DNA of 64,000 nt, taken from contig NZ_KI912107.1 in assembly GCF_000517085.1 (NCBI RefSeq), forward strand, positions 442,425 to 506,424. Reading direction: 5' to 3'. The DNA is from Saccharicrinis fermentans DSM 9555 = JCM 21142. Its GTDB lineage: Bacteria > Bacteroidota > Bacteroidia > Bacteroidales > Marinilabiliaceae. Each line of letters opens with the position of its first letter. Position 1 is the first letter of the stretch. The notes beneath the pieces were generated by a model, which saw only the letters and a program-made list of their open reading frames with translations, did not search any database and was not told the DNA's origin. A program made the translations under genes and the position numbers. This document shows, one piece after another, positions 33,386 to 42,193 of this stretch.

Positions 33386-35320
33386 ATGCCAGATATAGTA
33401 AACGTACAGTACCAACAAACAGGAAAAAGTAAAAGCACAAACCAATATGGTATGCGTGAAATGCAAGAACGTGCTTTTGAGTATCGTGATGCACAATACC
33501 TATTAATAAAGTCTCCTCCGGCTTCCGGTAAATCAAGGGCATTAATGTTTTTGGGTTTAGATAAATTGGTAAATCAGGGCATTAAAAAAGTAATTGTTGC
33601 CGTTCCAGAACGTTCCATCGGTAGTTCCTTCGCTACAACAGAATTAAAGAAGTTTGGCTTTTTTGCTGACTGGGAACCCGATGATACATATAACCTGTGT
33701 ACTCCCGGTGGCGATGGCAGTAAAAGTAAAGTACAAGCCTTTCAAAATTTTATGGCAAACGGTGAGCAGATTCTAATTTGTACACATGCTACATTCCGCT
33801 TTGCTTGTGAAGAATTGGATGAAAACACCTTTAACAATATCCTAATTGCCATTGATGAATTTCACCATGTATCAGCAGATGCCGAAAACCGTTTAGGTGA
33901 TTTGTTACGAGAAATAATGAGTAAATCATCGGCTCATATTATAGCTATGACAGGCTCATATTTTCGTGGAGATAGTATACCGGTTTTAAAACCCGAAGAT
34001 GAAGAAAAGTTTACTAAAGTTACATACAACTATTACGAACAGCTTAACGGGTATGAGTTCTTAAAGTCATTGGGTATTGGTTATCATTTTTACCAGGGGA
34101 GATACACCGATGCCATTATGGAGATATTAAACACCGACCAAAAAACAATTCTGCATATTCCAAATGTGAATTCAGGTGAATCAACTAAAGACAAACACAA
34201 CGAGGTTGATTTCATACTGGATGCCATTGGTTCAGTCACAAAGCAGGATAAAGAAACAGGTGTAATTCATATCAAAAGGCATTCTGACGGCAAAATATTA
34301 AAGGTTGCCGATTTAGTTGAGGATAATCCAAGAGAGCGTGATAAAATCGTAGATTACTTACGAAATATTAAGTCCGTTGATGATATGGATTTAATTATTG
34401 CTCTTGGGATGGCCAAGGAAGGTTTCGACTGGCCCTATTGCGAACATGCCTTAACGGTTGGTTATCGTGGTTCGCTTACCGAGATTATTCAAATTATTGG
34501 TAGAGCAACCCGTGACAGCAACAATAAAACTCATGCCCAATTTACAAATCTGATTGCCCAACCTGATGCAGCCGATGATTTGGTAAAGCTTTCGGTTAAT
34601 AATATGCTTAAAGCCATTACTGCTTCATTGCTTATGGAACAGGTGTTAGCTCCAAACTGGAAGTTTAAAACAAAAGTAAGTGATGATGATAAGGCAAAAC
34701 CGGGTGAAATAAAAATCAGGGGATTAAAAGAACCAACTTCAAAACGTGTAAAGGATATACTAGAATCGGACTTAAATGACCTTAAAGCAACAGTATTGCA
34801 AGATGATACTATGCTTAAAGCCATGCCTGGCAATGTTGACCCAGAAGTCATCAATAAAGTGTTAATCCCTAAAATTATCAAGGTGAAATATCCTGATTTA
34901 TCGGAAGATGAAGTAGAAGAAGTTCGTCAGCATGTGGTAGTAGATTCTGTAATTAAAAACGGAGAGATTAAGGAAACAGGCGATAAACGTTTCATCCGCA
35001 TGGCAGGTTCCTTTGTTGATATTGATGATATTCATATTGACCTTATTGATAAGGTTAATCCTTTCCAAAAGGCTTTCGAGATACTTTCAAAATCGGTAAC
35101 AACCAAAGTATTGAAAGTTATTCAAGACCATATCGAATCAACTCGCATAAAAATGGATTTTGAAGAAGCTAAGATTCTCTGGCCAAAGATTCAGGAATTT
35201 ATGAAAATGTATAATAGAGAGCCAAGTCTTAAATCAAATGACCCATTGGAAAAGCGTATGGCTGAATGTATTATTTATCTGAAAGAGGAAAAACGCAAAC
35301 GAGCACAGGCAAATGGATAA
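33386..35320 (+). CDS. SF2 DEAD/DEAH-type helicase
   Basis: 644-residue superfamily 2 helicase. Motif I: LIKSPPASGKSRALM (about residue 46). Motif II: LIAIDEFHHVS (DEFH, about 155). Motif III: IIAMTGSYFRGD. Motif V/VI: ALGMAKEGFDWPY and EIIQIIGRATRD (about 370). A C-terminal extension of about 240 residues follows without an obvious nuclease motif. It is not an HsdR, lacking the N-terminal PD-(D/E)XK. The next gene, a GIY-YIG nuclease, overlaps its end by 8 bp. Together with the upstream methyltransferase this suggests a restriction complex with motor and nuclease on separate chains. Confidence 0.85.
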   Translation: MPDIVNVQYQQTGKSKSTNQYGMREMQERAFEYRDAQYLLIKSPPASGKSRALMFLGLDKLVNQGIKKVIVAVPERSIGSSFATTELKKFGFFADWEPDDTYNLCTPGGDGSKSKVQAFQNFMANGEQILICTHATFRFACEELDENTFNNILIAIDEFHHVSADAENRLGDLLREIMSKSSAHIIAMTGSYFRGDSIPVLKPEDEEKFTKVTYNYYEQLNGYEFLKSLGIGYHFYQGRYTDAIMEILNTDQKTILHIPNVNSGESTKDKHNEVDFILDAIGSVTKQDKETGVIHIKRHSDGKILKVADLVEDNPRERDKIVDYLRNIKSVDDMDLIIALGMAKEGFDWPYCEHALTVGYRGSLTEIIQIIGRATRDSNNKTHAQFTNLIAQPDAADDLVKLSVNNMLKAITASLLMEQVLAPNWKFKTKVSDDDKAKPGEIKIRGLKEPTSKRVKDILESDLNDLKATVLQDDTMLKAMPGNVDPEVINKVLIPKIIKVKYPDLSEDEVEEVRQHVVVDSVIKNGEIKETGDKRFIRMAGSFVDIDDIHIDLIDKVNPFQKAFEILSKSVTTKVLKVIQDHIESTRIKMDFEEAKILWPKIQEFMKMYNREPSLKSNDPLEKRMAECIIYLKEEKRKRAQANG

Positions 35321-36551
35321 GGATAGCATTTTAGATGAAATATTTAGCAATGACCCCTTAGGCTTATTAAATGTTAAGCCTAAGAAATCTAATGCTCGAA
35401 CGGCAGATGAACGTTTATTGGCTAATTTTCAGGAAATAAATGACTTTGTTAAAAACAATAGCAAAGAACCTGAACCAAACCCATCAAATATTTCAGAGTA
35501 TCAATTATATTCTCGTTTAAAAAGCTTGCGTGAAGATTTGGAAAAGGTAGAACTATTAAAGCTTCACGATACCTATAACTTGTTACCAGATGTTGCAATT
35601 AATCAAGTAAACGAATCACAAGGTGAATATAACAAACCAAAAGAAATTAATTCAATTGAGGATTTGTTTGGTGATGATTCATTGAATATTCTTGGTGGTG
35701 ATGATGCAGGTCTGTTTGATTTTAAGCATACACCAAAAGATTACGAAAGAGCACACGCCGATTTTATAGCTCGTAGGAAAACTTGCAAAGATTTTGGTAA
35801 ATATGAACAACTACTTAAAGATGTTCAAAAGGATCTGGCAGAAGGCAAACGAAAACTAATAGACTTTAAGCAAGATAATCTTCAGGAAATGGCTTTTTAC
35901 GTTCACAATGGGGTGCTTTTCTACCTTGAGAAAATTAATATCTCTCATAAAGAACATTACAAAGAAGACGGAACCAGGGTACGAGAAGATGGTCGGACAC
36001 GCTGCATCTTTGAAAATGGCACGGAATCAAATATGCTTAAACGTTCGGTTGAGAAAATACTATATGCAAACGGTCGAGTAGTAACAGAAAACATTGATAA
36101 AGTAAACGAAGGCTTTCTTGAAAGCTTTAGTACTATAACTGAAGAAGATGAAGAAGCCGGATATATCTATGTTCTAATGTCAAAAAGTACCGATGAAAGA
36201 ATATCTGCAATTCAAGAATTATTCAAAGTTGGTTACTCGAAAACCGATGTTGAAGAAAGAATAAAAAATGCCGAAAAAGAGCCAACTTATTTAATGGCAC
36301 CAGTGCGAATAAAAGGAGCTTGGAAATGCTTTAATATGAATCCTCAGAAATTAGAGCAGCTACTTCATAATTTCTTTGGCAACTCGTGTTTAGAAATTGA
36401 TGTTTTCGATGAAAAAGGAAAGCGTCATACACCAAGAGAATGGTTTATTGCCCCTTTCGAAGTGATTGAGCAAGCAATTGAATTGATTATTAATGGAAAG
36501 ATTGTGAAGTACAGGTATGACGAGGAAAATGGTGTGATAGTGTTGAGGTAG
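35313..36551 (+). CDS. T5orf172/GIY-YIG-domain nuclease
   Basis: 412 residues. The N-terminal about 140 residues are helical and acidic (ILDEIFSNDPLGLLNVKPKK, SIEDLFGDDSLNILGGDD), a likely interaction region. A middle domain (about 190-265) follows. The C-terminal GIY-YIG-like T5orf172 domain spans about 285-385: GYIYVLMSKS, KVGYSKTDVEERIKNAE, then EQLLHNFFGNSCLEID and REWFIAPFEVIEQAIELI. Catalytic Tyr and Arg positions are present. The start overlaps the helicase gene. It is the best candidate for the cutting subunit of this operon, which ends here. Confidence 0.8.
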   Translation: MDKDSILDEIFSNDPLGLLNVKPKKSNARTADERLLANFQEINDFVKNNSKEPEPNPSNISEYQLYSRLKSLREDLEKVELLKLHDTYNLLPDVAINQVNESQGEYNKPKEINSIEDLFGDDSLNILGGDDAGLFDFKHTPKDYERAHADFIARRKTCKDFGKYEQLLKDVQKDLAEGKRKLIDFKQDNLQEMAFYVHNGVLFYLEKINISHKEHYKEDGTRVREDGRTRCIFENGTESNMLKRSVEKILYANGRVVTENIDKVNEGFLESFSTITEEDEEAGYIYVLMSKSTDERISAIQELFKVGYSKTDVEERIKNAEKEPTYLMAPVRIKGAWKCFNMNPQKLEQLLHNFFGNSCLEIDVFDEKGKRHTPREWFIAPFEVIEQAIELIINGKIVKYRYDEENGVIVLR

Positions 36552-36603
36552 CCAGCTCCTTAAGTGGGTGTGATTACATTAAGCTGATTATAAATTAAAG
36601 AAT

Positions 36604-38583
36604 ATGTATATTTCAAAAACTATAATTAAAGGATTTAGAGCATTTAATACAGAGGGTGCTACGATGGTCTTGAAAAATAGAATAAATGCCTTTATCGGAT
36701 TAAATAGTTCTGGGAAAACGGCTGCTTTAGAAGCTTTGACAAAAATTTTTGGTGTTACTAAAAATGAAAGAGATATTTTAAAACAAGATTTTCATGTTGC
36801 TCATGAAGAAGATATAGACTCAATTGAAGAAAAGTCATTATCAATAGAAGTACAAATGAACTTTGGTGATTCAGACAAAGAATCTATTCCTCATTTTTTT
36901 AATCAAATGGTTGTTGACGATGAAGGAGAGAAACCTTATATACGGATTAGATTAGAAAGCACTTGGTATAAAAGTGAATTTACAGATGAAGGAGAGATTG
37001 AAACATCAATATTTTTCGTAACTGTTCCAGAGGGAGAAATTGAAGATGAAGATTCAAAACGTGTTTTCCCAAAACATTTGAGAGGATTAATCCAAGTTTT
37101 ATATATTCCTGCAATTAGAAAACCAAGTGACCAAATTCGTTATGTTTCAGGTTCAATACTTTATCGTGTTTTACATTTGTTAAACTTTGATGATAAATTC
37201 AAAGAAGATTTTAGTGATAAAGCAGAAGAAATTAATGACCTATTTAAAGAGTTAAATGAGTTCAATGAAATTCAATCGTCATTAACCACTTATTGGAAGA
37301 AATTTCACAAAGACGAAAGGTATAAACAAACAAGTTTAGGCTTTGGTAATAGTGACTTAGATTCAATATTGAAGAAATTGGAAGTGTCTTTCAGTCCAAC
37401 CGAAACAAATAGGGCATTTCAAATAAATGATTTAGGAGAAGGATATAGGTCATTATTCTATCTTACTCTTGTTTGTGCTTTATTGGAGGTTGAGGAGAAA
37501 ATTATAAAAGAAGACGATGATAAGATTAGACCTGTTTTAACAATTTTAGCAGTTGAAGAACCTGAAAATCATATTGCTCCTCAATTACTTGGAAGAGTAA
37601 TTAGTATTTTAACATCTATTTCAACTAAGGAAAAAACGCAAGTGTTTTTATCTTCTCATACTCCTGCAATAATTAAAAGAATTGACCCAGAATCAATATT
37701 TCATTTTAGGGTTGATAATCAATACAAAGCAGAGATTAATTCAATTTTATTACCTAAAAAGAAAGATGAAGCTTATAAGTATGTGAAAGAAGCTATTAGA
37801 AACTATCCTGAAATATATTTTGCAAAACTAGCTGTTATTGGCGAAGGCGATAGTGAAGAAGTATTGTTCAATCGTCTGATGGAAACTAATAAAGTTGATT
37901 TCGATGACAACATAATTACATTTGTTCCATTAGGACACCGATTTGTCAATCATATCTGGAAGTTATTAGATGTATTAAATATACCCTATGTTACATTACT
38001 TGATTTAGATATAGAAAGAAATGGTGGAGGTTGGGGACGAATTAAATATATTCTTCAGCAATTAATTGATGCTGGTTATGATAGAGATGAACTATTAGAG
38101 TTAGAAGGGGGTGAAATAATGACTGATGAGCGTTTTTCAAAGATGCATACATGGACATATAAAGATAATAAGTTAAAAAGTGTTTTATCATGGGTGAAGT
38201 TTCTTGAAAGTTACAATGTTTATTATTCCAATCCTTTAGATTTAGATTTTTTAATGCTAGAGTATTATTCAGAAAAATATAAAAGTGCAATCCCCAAAGG
38301 TGGGGGGCCGCAAATTCCGGATAAAGTAAAAGAGGATGCCAAATTCAAATCGAAATTGAAAGGTGCTATACAGGCTACTTTAAAATCGGAAGAAGCTCAA
38401 GCGTTAACATACAGTGATAAACAAAAGGAACTGATGATATGGTATAATTATCACTTCTTGGGTAGAGGAAAACCAACAACACATATTACGGCATTATCTT
38501 CAATGACAGATAAGGAACTTTCAGAAAACATGCCACCTGTATTTGAAAAGATGTTTAAGAAGATTAAAGAGTTGTTGTCATGA
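36604..38583 (+). CDS. gajA: Gabija protein GajA, OLD-family ATPase/TOPRIM nuclease
   Basis: 659-residue OLD-family protein. The ABC-type ATPase has Walker A in AFIGLNSSGKTAALEAL (about residue 30), signature-like LGEGYRSLFYLTLV (about 280), Walker B LAVEEPENHIAPQ (about 320) and the switch His in FLSSHTPAIIKR. The TOPRIM nuclease follows: LAVIGEGDSEEVLFNRLME (about 412) and VTLLDLDIERNGGGWGRI (D-x-D, about 465). GajA recognises and nicks DNA and is held in check by nucleotides. The stop overlaps the start of the UvrD-like gene (ATGA), the classic gajA-gajB layout. It is somewhat longer than the founding GajA (578). Other class 2 OLD/helicase pairs are the main alternative. Confidence 0.82.
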   Translation: MYISKTIIKGFRAFNTEGATMVLKNRINAFIGLNSSGKTAALEALTKIFGVTKNERDILKQDFHVAHEEDIDSIEEKSLSIEVQMNFGDSDKESIPHFFNQMVVDDEGEKPYIRIRLESTWYKSEFTDEGEIETSIFFVTVPEGEIEDEDSKRVFPKHLRGLIQVLYIPAIRKPSDQIRYVSGSILYRVLHLLNFDDKFKEDFSDKAEEINDLFKELNEFNEIQSSLTTYWKKFHKDERYKQTSLGFGNSDLDSILKKLEVSFSPTETNRAFQINDLGEGYRSLFYLTLVCALLEVEEKIIKEDDDKIRPVLTILAVEEPENHIAPQLLGRVISILTSISTKEKTQVFLSSHTPAIIKRIDPESIFHFRVDNQYKAEINSILLPKKKDEAYKYVKEAIRNYPEIYFAKLAVIGEGDSEEVLFNRLMETNKVDFDDNIITFVPLGHRFVNHIWKLLDVLNIPYVTLLDLDIERNGGGWGRIKYILQQLIDAGYDRDELLELEGGEIMTDERFSKMHTWTYKDNKLKSVLSWVKFLESYNVYYSNPLDLDFLMLEYYSEKYKSAIPKGGGPQIPDKVKEDAKFKSKLKGAIQATLKSEEAQALTYSDKQKELMIWYNYHFLGRGKPTTHITALSSMTDKELSENMPPVFEKMFKKIKELLS

Positions 38584-40412
38584 GGTATAGGAAAATAGAA
38601 GAGTGGATCCCTTCCGATAATCTCCAATTAGAGGATAATGCACTAAATACAGTAAAATCTGATTATAACACATTGGTTATTGCGGGACCAGGTGCAGGTA
38701 AAACTGAATTGTTAGCACAACGAGCAAGTTTTTTATTAGAAACAAATAGTTGTATTTACCCCCGTAAAATTCTTGCAATTAGTTTTAAACGAGATGCTGC
38801 GTATAACTTAAAAAATAGGGTTGATAAGAGGTGTGGCGAAAAACTTTCAAAAAGATTTGACTCTCTAACATTTGATGCATTCTCAAAGGTTATACTTGAT
38901 CAGTTTTATAGAGGTTTACCCAAAGGTTATAAAATAAATTACCCTTATGATGTCATTTTAGATGAAAAGGAAATACTAGAAATATATAAAGCGATTGATA
39001 TTCAATTTCACAACACTCATGACAGGAATAAAATTCTAGAATTTCATAATAGTGCTCTTCTTGTGAATAATGACGGGAAGCAAAAAAAAATGAGGGTTCA
39101 AGTATGGCAAAAACTTCTTGAAAGTAAAAGTTCAAAATTAAGCTTTAAAATGATAATGCGTCTATCTCAACTCATTATTGTATCGAACCCGAAAATAATG
39201 GATTTTCTACAGGAAACATATAGCCATATTTTTCTTGATGAGTTTCAAGATACTACATTTCTTCAATTTGAGTTTTTAAATTCTTGTTTTGGTAATAGTA
39301 ACGCAATATTTACAGCTGTTGGTGACGATAAGCAAAGAATTATGTTATGGGCCGGAGCAAAACCAGATATATTTGATACTTATATTAAAAACTATAAAGC
39401 AAAAGATTTAATCTTAGAAATGAACTTTAGATCAGCTCCAAGATTAGTAGAATTACAAAATCACCTTATTTCAAAACTCTTGAATAAAAGTGATTTAGTA
39501 AAATCTTCAGATAAATGGAATAAAGAAGAAGGAGAAGCTTTTGTATGGGTATATGACAACCAACAAAAAGAAACTGAGCATTTATTCAAAGAAGTCAAAA
39601 GGTGGATTGAAAATGAAGATATAACACCACGAGATATTTGTATACTTGTCAAACAACAGCTTGGTGTTTATGCAGGTGAAATTATTGACTTTTTTAACCA
39701 GAATGGTATTAAAGCAAGAGATGAGAATCAATTGCAAGACTTATTGTCAGATGACTTGATTGTATTTGTTCTAAATACAATCACTCTTTTGTCTGACACC
39801 AAAAGTCTTGATGAAAAAACACAAGCTATAAATTTTCTTATTAATACTTCCTCAGTATATGAGGATGATGAAATAATGAAGCTTGAAAATAAATTCAATA
39901 AGTTCATTAGACAACTTATAAATAAGGATTTAGACCCAAAGGAGTTAGTTAATGAAATAATTAAATTTGTTTCAATTGATAGAATTAAGGCTAATTTTCC
40001 AAATTATAGAAATCCCAAGTTTTTAAAAGATATGTTAAATAAACTGTCAGAATCATTGGGGAAATATAAGGAAGAAAGTGAAAATGTATATGAAGCTGTT
40101 CAGAAATTATTAGGAAAAGATTCTGTTCCTATTATGACAATTCATAAAAGTAAGGGCTTAGAGTATAATTCTATAATTTTTGTTGGTTTGGAAGATGGTG
40201 CATTTTGGAGTTTTGAAAAACAACCAGATGAGGACAAATGTGCTTTTTTTGTTGCACTTTCTAGAGCAAAAGAAAGAGTTGCTTTTACTTATAGTAAAAC
40301 TAGAAAGGATAAATGGGATAATTTGAGAAATCAAGACTTTAAAAAGATACGAGTAATATTTGACGAATTACAGAACTCTGGATTAGTCGAATTTAAACAT
40401 ATAGTTGATTGA
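38580..40412 (+). CDS. gajB: Gabija protein GajB, UvrD-like helicase
   Basis: 610-residue superfamily 1 helicase with all UvrD motifs: LVIAGPGAGKTELLAQRA (I), LAISFKRDAAYNLKNRV (Ia), IFLDEFQDTTFLQF (II), AVGDDKQRIMLWAG (III), EMNFRSAPRLVE (IV), MTIHKSKGLEYNSIIF (V) and FVALSRAKERVAFTY (VI). No nuclease domain. The start codon overlaps the gajA stop, so the two are translationally coupled. In Gabija, GajB senses DNA termini or depletes nucleotides to activate GajA. Length exceeds the founding GajB (494), but such variation is common. Confidence 0.82.
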   Translation: MRYRKIEEWIPSDNLQLEDNALNTVKSDYNTLVIAGPGAGKTELLAQRASFLLETNSCIYPRKILAISFKRDAAYNLKNRVDKRCGEKLSKRFDSLTFDAFSKVILDQFYRGLPKGYKINYPYDVILDEKEILEIYKAIDIQFHNTHDRNKILEFHNSALLVNNDGKQKKMRVQVWQKLLESKSSKLSFKMIMRLSQLIIVSNPKIMDFLQETYSHIFLDEFQDTTFLQFEFLNSCFGNSNAIFTAVGDDKQRIMLWAGAKPDIFDTYIKNYKAKDLILEMNFRSAPRLVELQNHLISKLLNKSDLVKSSDKWNKEEGEAFVWVYDNQQKETEHLFKEVKRWIENEDITPRDICILVKQQLGVYAGEIIDFFNQNGIKARDENQLQDLLSDDLIVFVLNTITLLSDTKSLDEKTQAINFLINTSSVYEDDEIMKLENKFNKFIRQLINKDLDPKELVNEIIKFVSIDRIKANFPNYRNPKFLKDMLNKLSESLGKYKEESENVYEAVQKLLGKDSVPIMTIHKSKGLEYNSIIFVGLEDGAFWSFEKQPDEDKCAFFVALSRAKERVAFTYSKTRKDKWDNLRNQDFKKIRVIFDELQNSGLVEFKHIVD

Positions 40413-40480
40413 TAGTGGATTGCGACAGGTTAATCTGTTATGTAAAATAATGCTTGAATGAAAAAAATTAATTAAGAAAT

Positions 40481-40669
40481 ATGAGAAGTCGCATTACAAA
40501 AAGGCAAAAAGATATTCTTCAGCTAATGGCTGAAGGGTTGACGGAGGCTGATATCGCTGATAAATTAGGTATTTCACATACAGCTCTTAGACGACACAAA
40601 TCATTACTTTATCCAAGGTTAGGTGTAAATAATTCAGTCTCTGCTGTTGTGACAGCTATAGATTTATGA
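40481..40669 (+). CDS. Stand-alone LuxR-type helix-turn-helix protein
   Basis: 62 residues that are essentially only a GerE/LuxR C-terminal HTH: TKRQKDILQLMAEGLTEADI then ADKLGISHTALRRHKSLLY, with no receiver or ligand-binding domain. It is located 68 bp after gajB and overlaps the next frame's beginning. It could regulate the flanking genes or be a remnant of a larger regulator. Confidence 0.65.
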   Translation: MRSRITKRQKDILQLMAEGLTEADIADKLGISHTALRRHKSLLYPRLGVNNSVSAVVTAIDL

Positions 40670-40684
40670 TTAATAAAATGGGAA

Positions 40685-41347
40685 TTGTCAACGAAAAATA
40701 GAATAGAAAGAACCATAGAATTTAAACCTGAATATTTACAATCTGGAATAACCATTCTTAATTATTTTTCTACAGTATTACAGCAAAAAGAGCCTAAATC
40801 CAATTCGATTGTTAGAATTGAGCAAGAAGGATTAAAAGTTAGATTAATGGTTATCCCTGAGAATGGAGATGATATACAAGTAATAGAACGGACTTTAGAA
40901 GAGTATGGACTTGTAATTTCGGGAAAATTGAAAATAACTGATTTTTTAACTGATAATATGCAAATACTTGAGTTAGAGCAAAAACTAGAAATATCTAAGC
41001 TTGAATTACGTTTTGCCAAAAAACAACTTGAGTACGAAAGGCAGAATCACCAAAACAGGATTACTCATATTGAAAATGAGATAAGCTGGCTACGTGGTCA
41101 AATTGGCACTACACTATCAAATAAAAAGAGTATTTCAATGGTGTCAGAAAGTCTTTTGAACGAAAGTTTAAAACAGTATCTCCAAACAAATGATAAAGCA
41201 CTAATAAAATCGTTAGAAATTATTGAAAAATTTCTTGAGGTGAAAAACAATGAAAATGATAAAGAAGAGGTCGTTGATGCATTGAATAGTGTTAAAAAAA
41301 AGAATCCTGCAATTTTAAAACATCTTCAAGAATTTACTCAAAAGTAA
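40685..41347 (+). CDS. Coiled-coil protein of unknown function, 3' end cut by IS66
   Basis: 220 residues from a TTG at 40685; the frame is open a little further upstream but has no ATG. An N-terminal alpha/beta part (IEFKPEYLQSGITILNYFS, GLKVRLMVIPENGDD) is followed by a long coiled coil (LEQKLEISKLELRFAKKQLE then RQNHQNRITHIENEI). The last Lys codon takes its final base, and the stop its TAA, from the left end of IS66 copy 3 (41344). The true C-terminus is therefore lost. No family recognised. Confidence 0.5.
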   Translation: MSTKNRIERTIEFKPEYLQSGITILNYFSTVLQQKEPKSNSIVRIEQEGLKVRLMVIPENGDDIQVIERTLEEYGLVISGKLKITDFLTDNMQILELEQKLEISKLELRFAKKQLEYERQNHQNRITHIENEISWLRGQIGTTLSNKKSISMVSESLLNESLKQYLQTNDKALIKSLEIIEKFLEVKNNENDKEEVVDALNSVKKKNPAILKHLQEFTQK

Positions 41348-41413
41348 GTCTTCGGTCTTTCACATATTGCGACCTTCATACTAGCGCTGTTTCTTTGATG
41401 GCAAAAAATGAGA

Positions 41414-41758
41414 ATGACATTAACAACATTTAAGCGTTTGTATAAGGATTACCAGGAATCAGGTTTGAACATAAAAGATTTCTGTACCAACCAAGATTTG
41501 GCTCCTTCCACTTTTTACTATTGGCGAAATAAATTGGAAGAGGCATTAGCACATGAGCCAGATAGCTTTGTTCCACTAGAATTTGACAGTAATCCGTTAG
41601 CGACGAATAACCAATCGAGTCCATCTATCATCAAGAGTAAGGCTACTTTAAATAATGATGCTCCCATTGAATTCCTATTTCCCAATGGCACCAAGATGCT
41701 ACTAAGGGATAATATAAACACGCAAGTATTAAAAACAATTGTTCACTTATTTGATTAA
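41414..41758 (+). CDS. tnpA: IS66 protein TnpA (copy 3)
   Basis: 114 residues from MTLTTF (an in-frame ATG lies six bases earlier). Same HTH protein as copies 1 and 2 with two substitutions (Ala for Thr in NPLATNN, Ala in SKATLNND). Intact; first gene of the complete IS66 operon. Confidence 0.88.
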   Translation: MTLTTFKRLYKDYQESGLNIKDFCTNQDLAPSTFYYWRNKLEEALAHEPDSFVPLEFDSNPLATNNQSSPSIIKSKATLNNDAPIEFLFPNGTKMLLRDNINTQVLKTIVHLFD

Positions 41759-41763
41759 GTCTG

Positions 41764-42099
41764 ATGTTTCATTTACACGATAAACTTAAATACTTTCTAT
41801 ATCCGGCACCAGTGGATATGCGTAAAAGCTTTTACACACTCAGCGGCATTGTAAGCTCCTTGATGAAGCGTAATGTTCAGGACGGTGAAGTTTTTATATT
41901 TGTCAACCGTAGGCTGACCACCATGAAAATACTTCATCTAGAACACGGCGGGTTGGTAATTTACCATAAGAAGCTCGATAGTGGTGTTTTCAAACTTCCT
42001 GCATTTGATGAAAGCCTCACATCTCACATTATAAGTTGGCACGATTTAATGTTGATTGTAAAGAATGTGAAGCCTAAAAAAAGGCTCTTAAAGAGGTGA
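41764..42099 (+). CDS. tnpB: IS66 accessory protein TnpB (copy 3)
   Basis: 111 residues, identical to copy 2. PVDMRKSFYTLSGIV, GEVFIFVNRR and the KPKKRLLKR tail mark the IS66 TnpB family. It starts 5 bp after tnpA and is followed by 94 bp before tnpC, the stretch partly deleted in copies 1 and 2. Confidence 0.9.
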   Translation: MFHLHDKLKYFLYPAPVDMRKSFYTLSGIVSSLMKRNVQDGEVFIFVNRRLTTMKILHLEHGGLVIYHKKLDSGVFKLPAFDESLTSHIISWHDLMLIVKNVKPKKRLLKR

Positions 42100-42193
42100 C
42101 AAAAAGAAGCAATTTTTTAGGATTTTTAGATCGATAAAATTGGCTAGAAGCCATGATTTTACTATCTTTAAGCTCGTAATTAAGCAGTGATAA

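Noticed and set aside
33386-35320. HsdR subunit of the type I system
   Set aside because: It has SF2 helicase motifs but no N-terminal PD-(D/E)XK nuclease domain, is only 644 residues, and belongs to the XRE-led operon with overlapping genes.
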